Shown in pieces: positions 44,090 to 57,239 of a stretch of 64,000 nucleotides of DNA (its first letter is position 1; every line of letters starts with the position of its first letter). A model generated the notes under the pieces. That model was given only the letters and a program-made list of their open reading frames with translations. It was not told the DNA's origin and did no database searches. Both the position numbers and the translations under genes were made by a program. The stretch spans positions 102,857-166,856 of the forward strand of contig QKWP01000858.1 in the NCBI GenBank assembly GCA_003550325.1, given 5' to 3'. This stretch comes from Gigaspora rosea. Lineage: Eukaryota > Glomeromycota > Glomeromycetes > Diversisporales > Gigasporaceae.

Positions 44090-44385
44090 ATCAACAATCA
44101 CTTCACCGATATAACATTCGCTGACAATTATTCACCAACAAGTTCATTTTACTGACAGTTTATTCCACCGAAGCTCATTTTACTAACAAAGTAATTCTAG
44201 TCATTGTCATTAGATTAGGGTTAAGGTAGAATTAGGTAGAATTAGCTAAAGTTAGAGTGCTTTTTGAAAAAAACTAGTCAGTGAAATGAACTTCAATGAA
44301 ACAAAATATCAGTAAAATGAACTTGTCGGTGAGTATTGTTGGTGAAATGTTATGTCAGTGAAGTGATTGTCAGTGAAATAATATG
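44090..44385. mobile_element. Foldback MITE of the CATTTCA/TGAAATG family, copy 2
   Basis: The left half repeats TTCACC/TTCATTTTACTGACA words and GTAATTCTAG. The right half mirrors them (GTCAGTGAAATGAACTTC, AAATGAACTTGTCGGTGA, GTGAAGTGATTGTCAGTGAA). The centre holds ATTAGGGTTAAGG and GTAGAATTAG repeats. Related to 4554-4726 but longer, with more palindromic units. Confidence 0.65.
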
Positions 44386-45998
44386 AACCCAATGCTTATC
44401 ACTATATAAATTATATAAAATAAAATTTGATTAAAATAAAATTTGATTAAAATAAAATTTAATTAAAATTAAATTTAATTAAAATAAAATTTAATTAAAA
44501 TAAAATTAAAGGTTTTTAGTTAACTTTCTAAAATCTACTTAACTGTTTATTTTAATTTGTTTTTTATTTTAATTAAGTTTAATAATTTGAAAGCATTGTT
44601 ATTTGTATTTCTTTTGTATATCTTTATTAGTAATTTGAATCAAGAAAATTTTTTTTAATCATTAAATGAACAGGTGTCAACTGTTTCAACTAAATAAGAT
44701 TACTTTATGTTTGTTTTTAGAAATTTTCAGACCTTTACTCAAATTTTTGTCTTATTTACTATATACATTTATTTTCTTTTCAGAACTTTTTAGGATTTTT
44801 GCTCTTTTATAATGTTATTTACATTTTGTCAACCAATTCTCAACTGGTTATAGAATCAACTGATTAAGCATTTACTCAACTAGTACCCAAATTTTATTCA
44901 GTTTAGGCAGGATTGGCAATGGATATTCTTCATTGAAAAAATTGCAAATCAATAAAGTCAATAGAGTTAATGGAAGCTAGTTGGCCTCCATTGAATCTAT
45001 TTGCAAATTATTTTCAATGGAGCAATGGAGTGATGCCAATGGAGTTGTTTTCTATTCACTCCAATGGATAAATGTACCAACCTGAGTTCAGATTAGTTAC
45101 CCAATTATAGCCCAACTAGTTCAAATTACTAATATTTATATAAAATACAATATGATTTTATTTTTTAAACTATATTCTAGACAAATTTGTCTAGAAAATT
45201 AAATAGCACAATAATTTATTAAAAATATAGAATAACCCTTTCTTTATAATACTATTTAATCTATATTTTATAAATTTCTTAAAAAATTTTTAAAATTGCA
45301 ATCAATGCTCTCTATTTTGCCAAAAATGTATTTTAAAGATTTTTATATTTAAAAAATTTTTTAGGTTTAGTTTTCAAAAAGTTATTATTAGCTATTCTGT
45401 CTTTATAATAAAATTTACAAATGTTTTAGAGTATTTTGTTCAGATTAGAGAGAATTTAATAGTATTTATATTAGAAAGTTCAGATTAGAAAGAGGTAACT
45501 ATATTAAAAAACATTAAACAATAAAACTTTAAAGTTTTTTTTAAAAATTTTTACTATAAAATTTTTATTTAACTTTTCTTAAATTTTATACTTCCATCTT
45601 ATAAAAATTTTTCTTCTAATGCAAGTCTTAATTTTTACAAATAAACCACAAAAGATTATTAGAAAAAAATTTATATAAGTTTGATATTTATCATAAATTT
45701 TATTAATTAATATATTTAAAAATTTTAATTTTTTTAAAAAATTAAAATTTTTAAATTTTTTTATTTTTAAATTTAAATTTTTTTAATTTATATTAGTATA
45801 TAAAATATAAATATAATTTATAAAAATATAATACAAGATTTAACAAAACCAAATTAAATTAAAATTCAAATAGAATTAGAGCTAAAGTTTGAATTAAAGA
45901 ATATTTTATCTTAAAAAACTTGAATAAGTTATTTTTGTTAAAACCAAAAAAGTATTTGTAAATAGAAATTTAAACTATTTTATATATTTATATTTGAG
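44386..45998. repeat. AT-rich stretch with AAAATTTAATTA and CAATGGA repeats
   Basis: About 44418-44505 is a short tandem run of ATAAAATTTGATTAAA/ATTTAATTAAAA units. 44915-45075 holds recurring CAATGGA words (GGCAATGGATA, CCAATGGAGTTG, CTCCAATGG), possibly a decayed inverted-repeat element. No genes seen. Confidence 0.4.
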
Positions 45999-47255
45999 CA
46001 TTAGTTCATGGCGAACCATCGCCATGGCGACCCCAATCAAATTTAATCACACGATCATGTGATAAAACTCACAAAATGGGATAATTCTAGATCAGCCTGA
46101 CATGTAGAGCAAAGCGAAAAAAAACAAAAAAAAAGAGAAAATACAAGAGAACAAGTATTTAAACCTGTCTTGGGGCACTAATTGAAAATAACGGGAATGA
46201 AATTTTACATAGAGAACCTAAAAATTTATTTTTATAGCCCCTAACCCTAACAGTCTAATCTTAATGGTCTAACCTTAACACCTAACCCTAATAACCTAAC
46301 TCTAACTCTCTAACTCTAAAATTTTAAGTTTCGCGAACTTAAATAAGTTTTGCAAACTTAAATAAATATCTGGGAGAGATAATTGCATGAAAAAATACAG
46401 ATTTACAGCATTACGGGATTGCAGTACTATAGTTTTACAGAACGCAATCACAAAACAAACAAAAATCCAGGAGTAAACGACAAGTTTATTACCTTTTTTT
46501 ATTATTATTAGAACCAAGAAACTGACAAGTTTATTAACTTAATTTTTTTTATTAGAACCAAGAAACTGATGAGTTTATTAACTTATTTTTTTTTTATTAC
46601 AGTAGAACAAAGAACAAGGAACAACGAGCGATGTAAAAAAACTAAATAATTTGAAGACTAAATGCCAGCCAAAAGAACCAACCAAGAACTTACTAAAAAA
46701 TCCAACAACAGTGACGAGAACTTACTAAACCCATCGACTTACTATAAACTAACTGAAAGCACTTACTGAAAAAACAACGATGACAAAAATCTTGCTAGAA
46801 AAATCCACACCAAAAACCAAAAAAAAAAACTTACTAAACGTACTGGAAGAACTCGCCAAAAAAAAAGAAAAAGATCTACACAATAACAAGAAATCTACAA
46901 CCCAAACACAGCAGTTTAATAGCTCCAACGATTGTCCTAGGCACCTACAGCGATTCTATCAATAGCTCCAAAACTTTAATATGACTCCGTTGACAACTTC
47001 AAGGCTCCAATACGACTCTAACGATGACTCTAGCGATGGTTTCAAGGCTCCAAAACGATAGCTCCAAGACAAAACTATCTAAAAGAAAAAAGAGAAAAAA
47101 CAGTTAAATCAAAAAAAACAAACAAGCGAATAAACAAAAAAAAAATAAATAAATAAAAAGAAAAAAAAATAATTAGTATATATATATGATTGCTGATCAT
47201 TAAAATGATTGGCTAATCATATGGGTCACCATAATGATAGGTCACCATAAATAAT
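45999..47255. mobile_element. Possible ~1.25-kb element with ATGGYGACC ends and a CCCTAA tract
   Basis: The left block TTCATGGCGAACCATCGCCA then TGGCGACCC is mirrored imperfectly by GGGTCACCATAATGATAGGT then CACCATAAAT. Both are internally duplicated. Inside, 46236-46320 has CCCCTAACCCTAACAGTCTA and later TCTAACTCTAACTCTC variants. Further on are A-rich sequence and repeats of GGCTCCAAAACGATAGCTCC type (46925-47065). No target duplication could be fixed. Small open frames on both strands are A-rich and not convincing. Confidence 0.4.
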
Positions 47256-48339
47256 TTTTCTTTATATTTTAAAAACTAGTATCAAATAGAATTGCTTTTA
47301 AATTTTAAATTATTATATTTATAAAATTTTTTAATTTTTAAACTTTTAAAGCTTTAAAGTTTTAAAATTTTAAATATTTATATTTTATATTTTTAAATTT
47401 AAATTTTATATTTTTAAAAAAAATTTATCAAATTATATATAGTGTATATAATTTACAAATTTGTATAATGTATAACAAAAACTTATTATTAAAATTAGAA
47501 TAAAAGTAGCTTTAAAGTTAGAGGAGGTGTTTTGTTAGAATTCTAAAAGCTATTATATATATATAATTAGATTTTGAAATATTAATATTTATATATATAT
47601 ATATATAGTATATAAGTGGAAGTTATTATTTTTAAATTTTTATATATTTAATTTTTATTTAAAGCTTTTATTATATTATATATAAAGTTATAAGTTTAAA
47701 ATTATATATATAAATTATATAATAGTTATAAAATATTGTTAATTGTCATAGCAAGGATTAAAGTTGCATATTATATGTATTAGATAGCTGTGCAATATGT
47801 ATATACTGCACAGAAGTATCTGTAAATTAATATATTAATATATAATATTCTGTTATTTTTAATTTATATACCAATTATTAATTATAATATATTATTTTTG
47901 AGGTTCACATTTTAAGAAATAATTCAGAATTACCAATAATAACAATTATGTATTTGTTAAAATGAGCGAAAATAAATTTAAATAAAACAAGAAAATTGAA
48001 ATAAAATGACAAGATTTATAACAAAAAAAGCAACAGAGTTTATATTTTGTAGATACAATACTAGATATGTTACTAAGATATAATATACACAAGTTTGTAA
48101 ATACTTGCAGAATATAATAACTAAAATACTTTCTTATCATGAGATTCAAGTAATTAATTAAAAAACAGTTACTACTTATTCATAGTTGGCCTATTTTTCT
48201 AAACATCGTTTCAAGGATACAAAATCAAGTCTAATAAAAAAAAAGATTTAGTTAATTTGATTTAAGAATTGATTTTGAATTACAAGTAGAATTTGAAATA
48301 TTCATTATCATTAGAGTTAGGGAATAGCAAATTTTTGGT
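47256..48339. repeat. Large AT-rich dispersed repeat, copy Z
   Basis: From about 47490 the sequence matches blocks at 55890-56480 and 62440-62580/63150-63240. Shared words include TTAGAATTCTAAAAG, TATAGCAAGG, TTAGGTAGCTATGCAA-type, AAGATTTATAACAAAAAAAG, CAACAGAGTT and TAGCAAATTTTTGG. It is colinear over several hundred bases with roughly 20-25% divergence by eye. No ends or coding frame are defined. Confidence 0.5.
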
Positions 48340-48344
48340 TATAC

Positions 48345-48500
48345 TGGGGCATGCCTTTATAAAGAGCATGCCCTTATAAATATATATATCATATATTATT
48401 ATAATTAGCAATAGTAAGCTATAATTCTAATTGGTTAATTTGATAATTGACTAGTTATACAATAGCTTTATATCATATAATAGGGGCATGCCTTATAGGG
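48345..48500. mobile_element. ~155-bp MITE with GGGCATGCC ends, family F copy 1
   Basis: GGGGCATGCCTTTATAAAG begins it and AATAGGGGCATGCCTTATAG ends it. The interior (ATATTATTATAATTAGCAAT, AATTGGTTAATTTGATAATT) matches the copy at 60322-60456. The end word is itself palindromic. A further partial copy lies near 56487-56530. Confidence 0.55.
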
Positions 48501-49690
48501 TATTTCTAATTATTATAGAATTTAAAGTTAAAAAAATTTAAAAAGAATCGCTGCAGATCTTGGATAAAAAAATATTGTATAGGTGTTTCTAAAAGATTAA
48601 TAAAATAGGTTAAATACAAAATTGTTTTTAAAAAAAGCAAATACATGTTCTGAATTACATTTTACTAATATAAATAATTTATTTTATAGTAATTTTAAAT
48701 AATATAAATAAAATAAGATAATCTGAGTATTGGTAATTTTATTAAGTGTGATACACCATACTGATATACTTTCAATTAAATACAATAATTCAAATTTTTA
48801 TATATTAATAAGCAATCAAAATATTAGATATAATACAAGAGTATATATTTAAGAATATTGCTAACTATAACCAGCGGTGATGATCACTAGTATCACATGA
48901 TCATATTTGATACTACAGTCAGAGACAGTCAAATATTATTTCAATAATTTTAAGATATTTTGATTATTTTCACAAATATTTCGATAAATTTTGCAAATTT
49001 TTTAACAAATTTCGATTATTTTTAAAAATATTTCGATAAATTTTGAGTACATTTGTTCATATTCATTCTTTTGTCGCATTAAAATTCAAATTGTGTCGAA
49101 ATTCTTGTGCCGGGGATTGAAGTATAACTTTGTGATATTCTATTTTTATATAATTTTTTTTAAAAAAAAGGTTAATCTGACTCCGGAGATTCATATTTTT
49201 TTTTGTATATAATACAAAGTATTTGCAAAAAGCTAAAGGTACCAAGTTACAAGAAATTTTTTTTTTATGAAAAAATATTTGGTCGCATATGATAGCGTGA
49301 TGTATTACAACTAATCAGAGTATGAAATCAAGTATAATGTGATATTATTTTTGCATTCTGATTGGTCAATTTTAAAGATCAGCAAAAAAATTCACTTTTA
49401 TTTCAATAAATTTCAAAAATCACCAACAATTTCAGAAAATTTTGATAAATTTTTTAAAAATTTTTGACAGTCCCTGACTATAGTACTACAGTACGTATAT
49501 ATAGTACTATATATATATAATAATGCCAAATTTAATTTAATTTATTTAACAAATAATTTATTATTAAATTTCATTATTTCACACATTTTACTTTAGTACA
49601 GTATTGCGGATCTTACTAATCTAATGGCTACGTACAACTACACACCACTTTATTATATCCAGTACATTTGTATTGCTTTGCTTATGCTTA
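48501..49690. other. AT-rich spacer with TTTCGATAAATTTT words
   Basis: Near 48950-49040 and 49400-49465 the words TTTTGATTATTTT, ATTTCGATAAATTTTG and AATTTTGATAAATTTT recur, in part as direct repeats. CAGCGGTGATGATCACTAGT near 48872 resembles the ends at 57329-57567. No gene seen. Confidence 0.35.
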
Positions 49691-50640
49691 GCAACACCTA
49701 CAGGGTGAGCGAAGCAAGCCCTGTAGTCACTTGCTATGGCTATCGTCTCCGCTCAGCTCCTTTTCTCTAAAGCTTAATAAAACCTAAAACAATTTTAATT
49801 CTAACCCTAATCCTAAGGCTAGTTATCTAACTACTAAGTCCCAACGAAAGTCAAAGACCAACATGAAAACGTAACGCTCGGTATGACAAACAAATAATAA
49901 ACTAAGCGCCAAATATTCCACGAAAAAAGAACTCGACTCTAATAACGAACATATCCAGTAATGCACCAAAAAGCGATCTACCTTAACCCTTAAAATAATT
50001 AGTACTAGACAAACACAACAATAAAAGCAAAAAAATGAATATTTAGCTGTAAAAATGAGAAATTCAAAGCCTTAAGTAATGCACCAGCGACAAAGAGACT
50101 CTAAGCTTAAATACACCAATGATAGTAAAAGCCTAGGTAACGCATCAGCAACAAAAGAATACCTAAATAAATGACACCAAAGATGAAAAACTTTAGGTAA
50201 CGCTCAGAACGACAAACAAAATATTAAACTAAGCACCAAACATTATACGAAAAAAAGAACTTGACTCCAACAACGAAACGACAAACGTATCTAGTAATAC
50301 ATCAAAAAAGTAACCTACCTTAAACCTAAAACAATTAGTACCAGATGAGTATGATAATAAAAGCAAAAAAAAAGAAAACGAATACTTAGATGAACAAATG
50401 AGAAATTCAAAGCCCTAAGTAATGCACTAGCGATAAAGAGACTCTAAACTTAAATACACCAATGATAGCAAAACCTAGGTAATGCATTAGCAACAAAAGA
50501 ACGCCGAAATGGATGACATGACGAAAAAACTTTAGGTAGTGCACGAATAAATGACACCAACGATGGGAAAAAACACCAAAGTGGATGACAGAAGAAAAAG
50601 CACAGAAATGATCACACCAATAATAAAAAAAGAGCGCCTG
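49691..50640. repeat. ~325-bp tandem duplication next to a strong hairpin
   Basis: CTACAGGGTGAGCGAAGCAA then GCCCTGTAG (49698-49726) forms a hairpin. After an AACCCTAATCCTAAGG tract, a block starting GTAACGCTCGGTATGACAAA at ~49869 is repeated from ~50197 (AACGCTCAGAACGACAAAC). Both contain CTAAGCRCCAAA, GAACTYGACTC, ATGAGAAATTCAAAGCC and AATACACCAATGATAG. Shorter internal repeats (AAATGACACCAA) follow. The base composition is A-rich on the plus strand, and no frame is convincingly coding. Confidence 0.6.
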
Positions 50641-50829
50641 AATAACCTAAAAAAATAATAAAAAATAATATATTGCATTAGAACAGAAGAAGATAAATCT
50701 AAAAAAAATAAATATATGGATACATTGTGTAACTAGTGATTATCACCTCTGATTATTTGTAGTTAAATTCTATATTTAATATATTTTTTTAAAAAAATTT
50801 TATAATTTTTTAATTTAATATTTTTTTAA

Positions 50830-51469
50830 AGATAGAGTATGAATGTAGATTTTTTTTAATATAATGCACCAAGCACTTTATGTTAAATGCGCCAAATTTG
50901 GGTATATATAAATGCTTTTTAGCCAATCAGAATGCGTTACATACTAATTATAATTGGATAAAAAAAAATAAAAAAAATTTTTTATATTTTTTTATATTAA
51001 ATGCCAAAATTTTGAAAACATAATAGCTTTAAACACTTATAACTTTAATTTATAAACTTTTTTAAATATTCTATAGATTTATTAAAATATATATGATTTT
51101 TGATGAGAAGTGACTTGGCGCACCATAGTGATCATGTTGTAATCATATAAAATCAGATGATCGATAAATAAAAGTTGTAAACAACAAAGATTCAACCAAT
51201 CAGAATTGGTAATTTTTGTATAATCTAAAAAAATTTGGGTTTATTTAAGTTTTTTTACCAATATATAAAAGTAGATTTATTTAAATGAAAAAGGGTTTAA
51301 AATTTTACTATAGCAAATACAAAATTTTAAATTATAAGTTATAATTCAAAATTTTGAAAAATACTAGCTATAATTTTAAAAATTTTATTAGAAGCATATT
51401 TATGCTTTCTATATAAAAGTTTGTTGTACCTATAAATCATATAAAAATTGATCTACATTCACTCTACCC
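50830..51469. mobile_element. 640-bp foldback MITE, TTAA-flanked, family E copy 2
   Basis: AGATAGAGTATGAATGTAGA at the left pairs with GATCTACATTCACTCTACCC at the right. TTAA lies outside each end (50826-50829, 51470-51473). The terminal word matches family E at 62633. Confidence 0.6.
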
Positions 51470-52058
51470 TTAAAAAAAATTCAAATTTTTTAATTGTTTA
51501 AAAAAAATTAATAAAAAATTAAAAATTTTAGTTTTTTAAAAGTTAACTAATTAAAATTAAGTATTGCTTTATGCTACTATGCAAGTAACTTGGTGTAAAA
51601 ATTATAAACAAGTTTGTAAAATTTATCTAAAGTTATTATGTAAAAAAAAGAAGTTACTATATCGAATAAAGTACTAATTTCTTGTATAATATTACAATTT
51701 TAGTAACACATAATTTTTAAAAGTTTATGACTTTTTATTCATTATCAATTTAAATAATTTAACTATCAAGATGATTATCTCAATAAGAAGATCCTTCTAA
51801 TGAATCCAAAATCATCCAGATACAGTCATGTGATTAAATCATTAGTAAAGATTTATATATAATATAAATCTTTACTAATATTTTGATCACATAACTGTAA
51901 CTAATAATTTTAGATTTATTTTAATCCTCTTATTGAGAGGATTATTTTGATAGTTAAATCATCTAAATTGGATCAGTATACCAAAAATTATAGATTTTTA
52001 ATATTTATATAATAATGTGATATAAAATTCAATAATTAAAATTTAAAAAGAATTAACT

Positions 52059-53240
52059 AAAATATGATATATTTCAATACAAAACCGCGAACTCTTTCTG
52101 ACGATCCTCTGGACCAAAACTTTTCATAAACGCCGACCTACGAAAATTTTGTAGTTAGTATTTTTATACATAACAAAAACTTTATCTAGAAGCAGCTTGG
52201 ATACAGGACTTCAGATTGCATGTGAGATGACTGAAATAGAGCTGAAAAAGATTTCTCCTTGTGGATTTGGTTCTCTGGGTGGAAGACTTTGTTGCTATAG
52301 AAAATGTAGTAGGGCTAAAACCCTGGAGTTTTTTGTCAAAAGATGTGGAAGTTTAGACAGAAACATACTTTTGGTTATCAATACTATTCTACAAAACGTA
52401 AAACTTACACTCTTTACAAGTTTTGGAACCCTCAATATTTCTCCTTGGTTTTTTCAAAATTTTTGCCAAAAGTGGGAAATCCAGCTTACCTCCTCCAAAA
52501 GTTCAGCAATGTTTACTCCTCCCAATTTGGAAATGCGCCTACTGAACCGGAGCCCGGTCACAAGTAAGTTTCGATACCTGCGAAATAAACAATAAATGAC
52601 ACATGAGGACGATCTGGAGAAAAATACCAGAAAAATTTTCTTTTCTTCTAGAAGTTTTTTTTAGGCGTAGCTTTTTCTTTTTTCTTTTCTTTTCTTTTTT
52701 TTGATGTACATATAATACTTTGACGGATATAGTTTCGTGCAGTATTATATAATTTTTATTCTACTTCTTTCTTTTGCTCTTTGTGGCTTTTTATATTTCT
52801 TTTGTTAGTTTACGTCATTAGCATAAAGTTTTTCTTCATTTCTCTCATCTTTCATGTTATTATTCTTGTTAATTTTGGTTTTTCGTCTAGGTCTTGTAGT
52901 TATTTCTCCTCTTTTTTTTATCTCCTTTTGTTTCTCATTTTATTTTGTTTTTCTTGAATGGTTGTATTTATCCCCACCATTGATGCTAGGTGGGAGAGAT
53001 TTGAAGGGAAATTCTCTGTCGCACTTTGACGTGGGCTGACAAAGTTTACATCTGCTTTATCTGTAAGGTAGTGCGACCGGTCACATGTAGGTGCTCTCAA
53101 AGTAACCGCATGATATTGAATTTTAGTTTTAAGTATCATGTATTAACAGGTCATAAATAGTACTCAATACTGGTTTTTAATAAAATATCAGCAAGACGTG
53201 TCAAAGAGTTAAAAAAAAAATAAAAAAATATGATATATTT
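52059..53240 (+). mobile_element. SINE-like retroposon copy 1 (52075-53224) with 16-bp target duplications
   Basis: AAAATATGATATATTT occurs at 52059-52074 and again at 53225-53240, right after an A-rich tail that follows GTGTCAAAGAGTT. The body of about 1150 bp starts CAATACAAAACCGCGAACTC and is alignable over most of its length to 54225-55425, including the 5' end (GACGATCCTCTGGACCAAAA, CGCCGACCTACGAAAA). This suggests both are full-length. It has a 132-codon frame (52197-52595), but copy 2 does not share its reading, so a protein is unlikely. T-rich second half. Target-primed insertion by LINE machinery is inferred from the A-tail and duplication. Confidence 0.7.
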
Positions 53241-54210
53241 ATTTTTATAATTTAAAACTATAGTATATTTAATCCAAAAGCTTAGTTTTAAATAGCAATA
53301 ATTAAATAATTATTAATTATAAAATTTTAAATATGTTAAATTAATTTGCATTATATTAGAAATAATATAATTACTAATATAAGCATAAAATTATTTTTTA
53401 TAAGCTTAGAAAATACTATATAAAAGCATTAATATTAAAATAAATAAATGTATTTAATAGTAGTTATAGTGAATAAATAAATATTTCTAGTATTTGTATT
53501 TTTTTATTAATTTATTTATACTATAATTTTGTAAATTAGTTATATAAATATAAAATTGAAAAAAGTATATAATTTAAATAAAATAATATTTCAAAAGCAA
53601 AAGTAAAACAAAGTATATCTCTTAGTTTGTAATAGTTCGCAAGCAAATTTGCCTGCATAATTACTATAAATATACCTATGATCTATTTTTTTAATCATTT
53701 AAGATATTTAAATAAAATTTGATGTTATAATATTTAAAAACAAGAATTATATTTTGAATTATTTAAATTTATATTATAAGACAAAAAGGTTATGTTGCTT
53801 ATAAACTGAAAATATTAAATTTTAAAGAAATTTTTTAACCAAAAAAATATTTTACAATATTTTGGTAAATTCTTTAAATATTGGTTTTAAAAATATAGTT
53901 TCTAATACAATATTGTAGTTTATATAAAGGATGACAACTTTCATTATTTGACTTTATATGATTTACTTGTAAAAATTAAAACTTGTATTAGAAGTAAAAA
54001 TTTTTTTTATAGACTGGAACATATAAAATTTGAAAAAACCTAAAGAAGAAATTCTATAGTAAAAGTTTTAAAACAAAAACTTTAAACTTTTATTACACCA
54101 AAATTTTTTAATAATTTAAAAAAATTTTATAATAAAGTTGATAAAACAGAACTAATATTATAATTTTTACTTAAAAATATATAGCTAAAATTAATATAAG
54201 GTTTTATTTA
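53241..54210. repeat. AT-rich dispersed repeat, copy Y left part
   Basis: 53441-53630 (GTAGTTATAGTGAATAAATA, TTTGTAAATTAGTTATATAA, AAAAAGTATATAATTTAAAT) matches 62085-62280 closely. The word AAATTTGCCTGCATAA near 53645 recurs as AATATACCTGCATAAC at 55448, so copy 2 of the retroposon seems to split this repeat. Confidence 0.5.
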
Positions 54211-55439
54211 AAAAATTTAAAATTCAACTCTTCCCGATGATCCCTCATACCAAAAATTTCAAGAACACCGACCTATGAAAACTTTCCATTTAACACATAA
54301 AATAGTAAATTGGCTCTATCAAACAAAGCCTGCAGTAAGCGGCACTTGTCGTTTAGAGATAAAGTTCATAGACTACCTGCTGACAAGCTTAGAGTTTATC
54401 ACTCACCGTTAGTGGGCCTCTGTCTAACACTACCAAGCAAAGAAGTAGTGGGCAACGACCTAGAGTTTAGTTTTGAGGTGTGTTATTATGCTAAGTGTAA
54501 CTCTTACCAACTCCCTAATATTTGGTACCTTTTGGGCTTCTTTTCATCACTTCTTGGAACTTTTCGAAATTTTGACAAAAAGTGAGAAATCTAGCATACC
54601 CCCTCTAAAAGATCGGCAATGTTTACTCTGCCCAGATTGGGATGACGCCTACCAAATTGGGTTAAGTCAGGAGCGTGTTTCAGATTGGCTGAAACAAACA
54701 ATAAATGATAAGGACACTGGACATGCAGGAGCTGAACCGAAAAGAAATTTCTTCTGACGCATCCCTTCGAAACGGTGTATATCAGTTATCTTTCTATCGC
54801 TTCTTTACTTTTGTAAATATAGTACTTGGATAAAGCTATATACTTTATAAAGTCTATATAATTTTTAAAATTAGTTCTTATGAACGATGTCAATTTTATT
54901 TTCTTTTCTTTGTATTTTTTGTATATGTTTCTTTTTGTTTTGTTTACTTTGTTCATTTTGGATATTGTGTAGGTTTTGTAGTAATACCCCCTTTATATCT
55001 CCTTTTGTTTTCTTAAAAACTATTGTTCGTATGAATTAGGAGGAAATATTCCTTGTCCTAGAGGCTAGCTAAGGAAGATTAAAGGAAGTTAGTAATGTTG
55101 ACAAGCCTTCTTGAAATGGTAAAGGAAAAGAGAAGATAGGAAGGTAATTTTTAGCTTGTCGTAAAAAGGTGAAGACCTTTGACCTTTTTATTTTGGCTTT
55201 AAGTAGCTAGATAAGCTATCTGTTCTAATACCATATGGTATTGAAACAGTGCAGTAGGTCGCATTTAGATATCCGGGTACTTAGGTACCGACTAGATGGC
55301 CGGATGATGCTAAACTTAGTTATTAGGTAGAGCTATGTAGATACAATTGTAGGTACAATAGTAAATACAAGCATCTTAATGAAGTATTAGCGTGGCTGCT
55401 TAAGGTTAAAAAAAAAAAAAATTTTAAAAATTTAAAATT
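54211..55439 (+). mobile_element. SINE-like retroposon copy 2 (54225-55425)
   Basis: Starts CAACTCTTCCCGATGATCCC and ends GTGGCTGCTTAAGGTT plus A14. A 14-bp word AAAAATTTAAAATT flanks it (54211-54224, 55426-55439), though in such AT-rich sequence this is weaker evidence than for copy 1. The best-conserved part with copy 1 is the stretch around GCAATGTTTACTC, AACAATAAATGA and TATCTCCTTTTGTTT. Frames of 91 and 94 codons occur (for example RQCLLCPDWDDAYQIGLSQE) but are not conserved. No clear A/B-box pair for RNA polymerase III was identified. Confidence 0.6.
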
Positions 55440-56486
55440 TTTGCAGACAAATATACCTGCATAACAAATTAAGGGATAGCTTAATAGTAAAATAAGTTTA
55501 ATATAATTATAGTTATTACATTATCATATTTGCATATGCACATAGTATACAAATAGAAATTATCAATTTTAAATTTTTATATTTAAATCTTTATTAAATT
55601 TTTAAAATTATTTATTAAAAAAATAAATTTAATATATATAGGGTAAATTATAAGTTTTGTTACATTATCTATTTATAATTACAAGTCACTCTCGTTATAG
55701 TGAACTCTCGATATAGTAAAGATTGGCTATAGTGAAGAATTTTTTAGAACAGAATTATTATTACTATAATAAAAGGCTTTCGATATAGTGAATTTCTCAA
55801 TATAGTAAAGAAATTTTACAGCCCGAGGACTTCATTATAATGAGAGTGACTTGTATTTGTAAATTTATAACTTCTATATAAATTAAATAATAATTATAGA
55901 ATATTTGTTATTGTTATAGCAAGGTATATTATATATATTAGGTAGCTATGCAACATGTATGTGCTATATAGAAACATCTATGAATTTAGTATATTAAATA
56001 TTAGTGTTCTATCATTTTTTGATTTATACCAATTATCAATTAATATATTTATTTTTTGACTTTTTTTAATTATAAAATAATTTAGAATACTAATAATAAC
56101 AGTTAAAATGGTGTGAAAATATATTTAAGTAAAACAAAAAAATTAAAATAAAATTACAAGATTTATAACAAAAAAAGCAACAGAGTTCATATTTTGCTAA
56201 TACAATGCTAGATATATTACTAAGATATAATATGCAAGTATTTAAAGAATTCTTGCAGAATAAGATAATTGAAATGTCTTCTTTTTATAATATTCCAAGT
56301 GATTAATTAAAAAATAGTTACCAGTACTATTTATTCATAGTTGATTACTTTTCTAAGAAAAGTTTTAGAATATAATATCAAGTATAATAAAAAAAAGGAT
56401 TTGGTTAATTTGACTTAAAAATTGTTCTAAATTACTAGTAGAATTTGAAATATTCATTATTATTAGGGTTGGAGTATAGCAAATTT
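55440..56486. repeat. AT-rich dispersed repeat, copy Y right part
   Basis: From ~55890 it matches 47700-48340 (TATAGCAAGGTATATTATAT, ATTTATAACAAAAAAAGCAA, CAACAGAGTTCATATTTTGC). Contains the MITE at 55682-55853. Confidence 0.5.
55682..55853. mobile_element. 172-bp pogo/Tigger-like MITE
   Basis: CAAGTCACTCTCGTTATAGT is mirrored by CATTATAATGAGAGTGACTT(G). TA flanks both ends (55680-55681, 55854-55855). Internal CTCTCGATATAGTRAA copies resemble the end. No coding capacity. Confidence 0.8.
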
Positions 56487-57239
56487 TTGGGCATGCCCTT
56501 AAAAAAATATCTTTATAAAGGGTATGCCTTTTTATACCCAAAGCAGAGTTGGCATATTTATCTATTAATTATAGTAAATAACTTTAAATAATTCAAATAA
56601 CTAAATAACTGGTATAGTCTAGTGCAAAAAGATTTGTACCTCAAATAGCTCTAATTCAAATATTTTTTGTACAAATTAATTTTTGTTTTTTTTTATTTAA
56701 TATACTTATTAGGTTACTGGATTAATAAAAATAAAATTATTTTGATTATTTTATTGAGAAAATAAAAAAAATTTATTAATTGTAACTTTGTTTAACAATA
56801 TTTACTATATAATTTACTATAGTAATCTATAGTAATTTATATATATGCGTATATAAAAAAAATCAAATTACCTTAATTTAAAGCTTAATTTCTTTACAAC
56901 TAGTGATTCAATTTTGCTCAAATTTTAACTATATCTTTATTATATGCACATTAATGCACTTGCATAGAACTGCATATTGGTTGTGAAAATATTTAAATTA
57001 TCTTTTTTTTAAAAAAAAAAGTTTCTTTTTTTTTTTTGAATACAACAAATTGTACATGCAAAATTATTAAAATAAAACAATATGTTAAAACAATAAAAAT
57101 AATATAATAAGTTAGATTAAAACCAATTTTATATGATATTAAAAAATTTTAATAATTAATCAAAAATATAAAAACTTTTACTAAGAGTTAAAATTATGAA
57201 ACTTTTTGAGATACAAATCTTTATACACTGGACCATATA
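56487..57239. repeat. Partial family F copy and AT-rich spacer
   Basis: GGGCATGCCCTTAAAAAAAT and AAAGGGTATGCC at 56487-56530 are family-F-like ends without the usual interior. The remainder is AT-rich, with an A/T palindrome at 57003-57036. Nothing else recognised. Confidence 0.4.

Noticed and set aside
46302-46517. 71-codon minus-strand frame and the 61-codon Lys-rich frame at 46780-46965
   Set aside because: Both follow from A-rich simple sequence inside a probable mobile element. No conserved motif.
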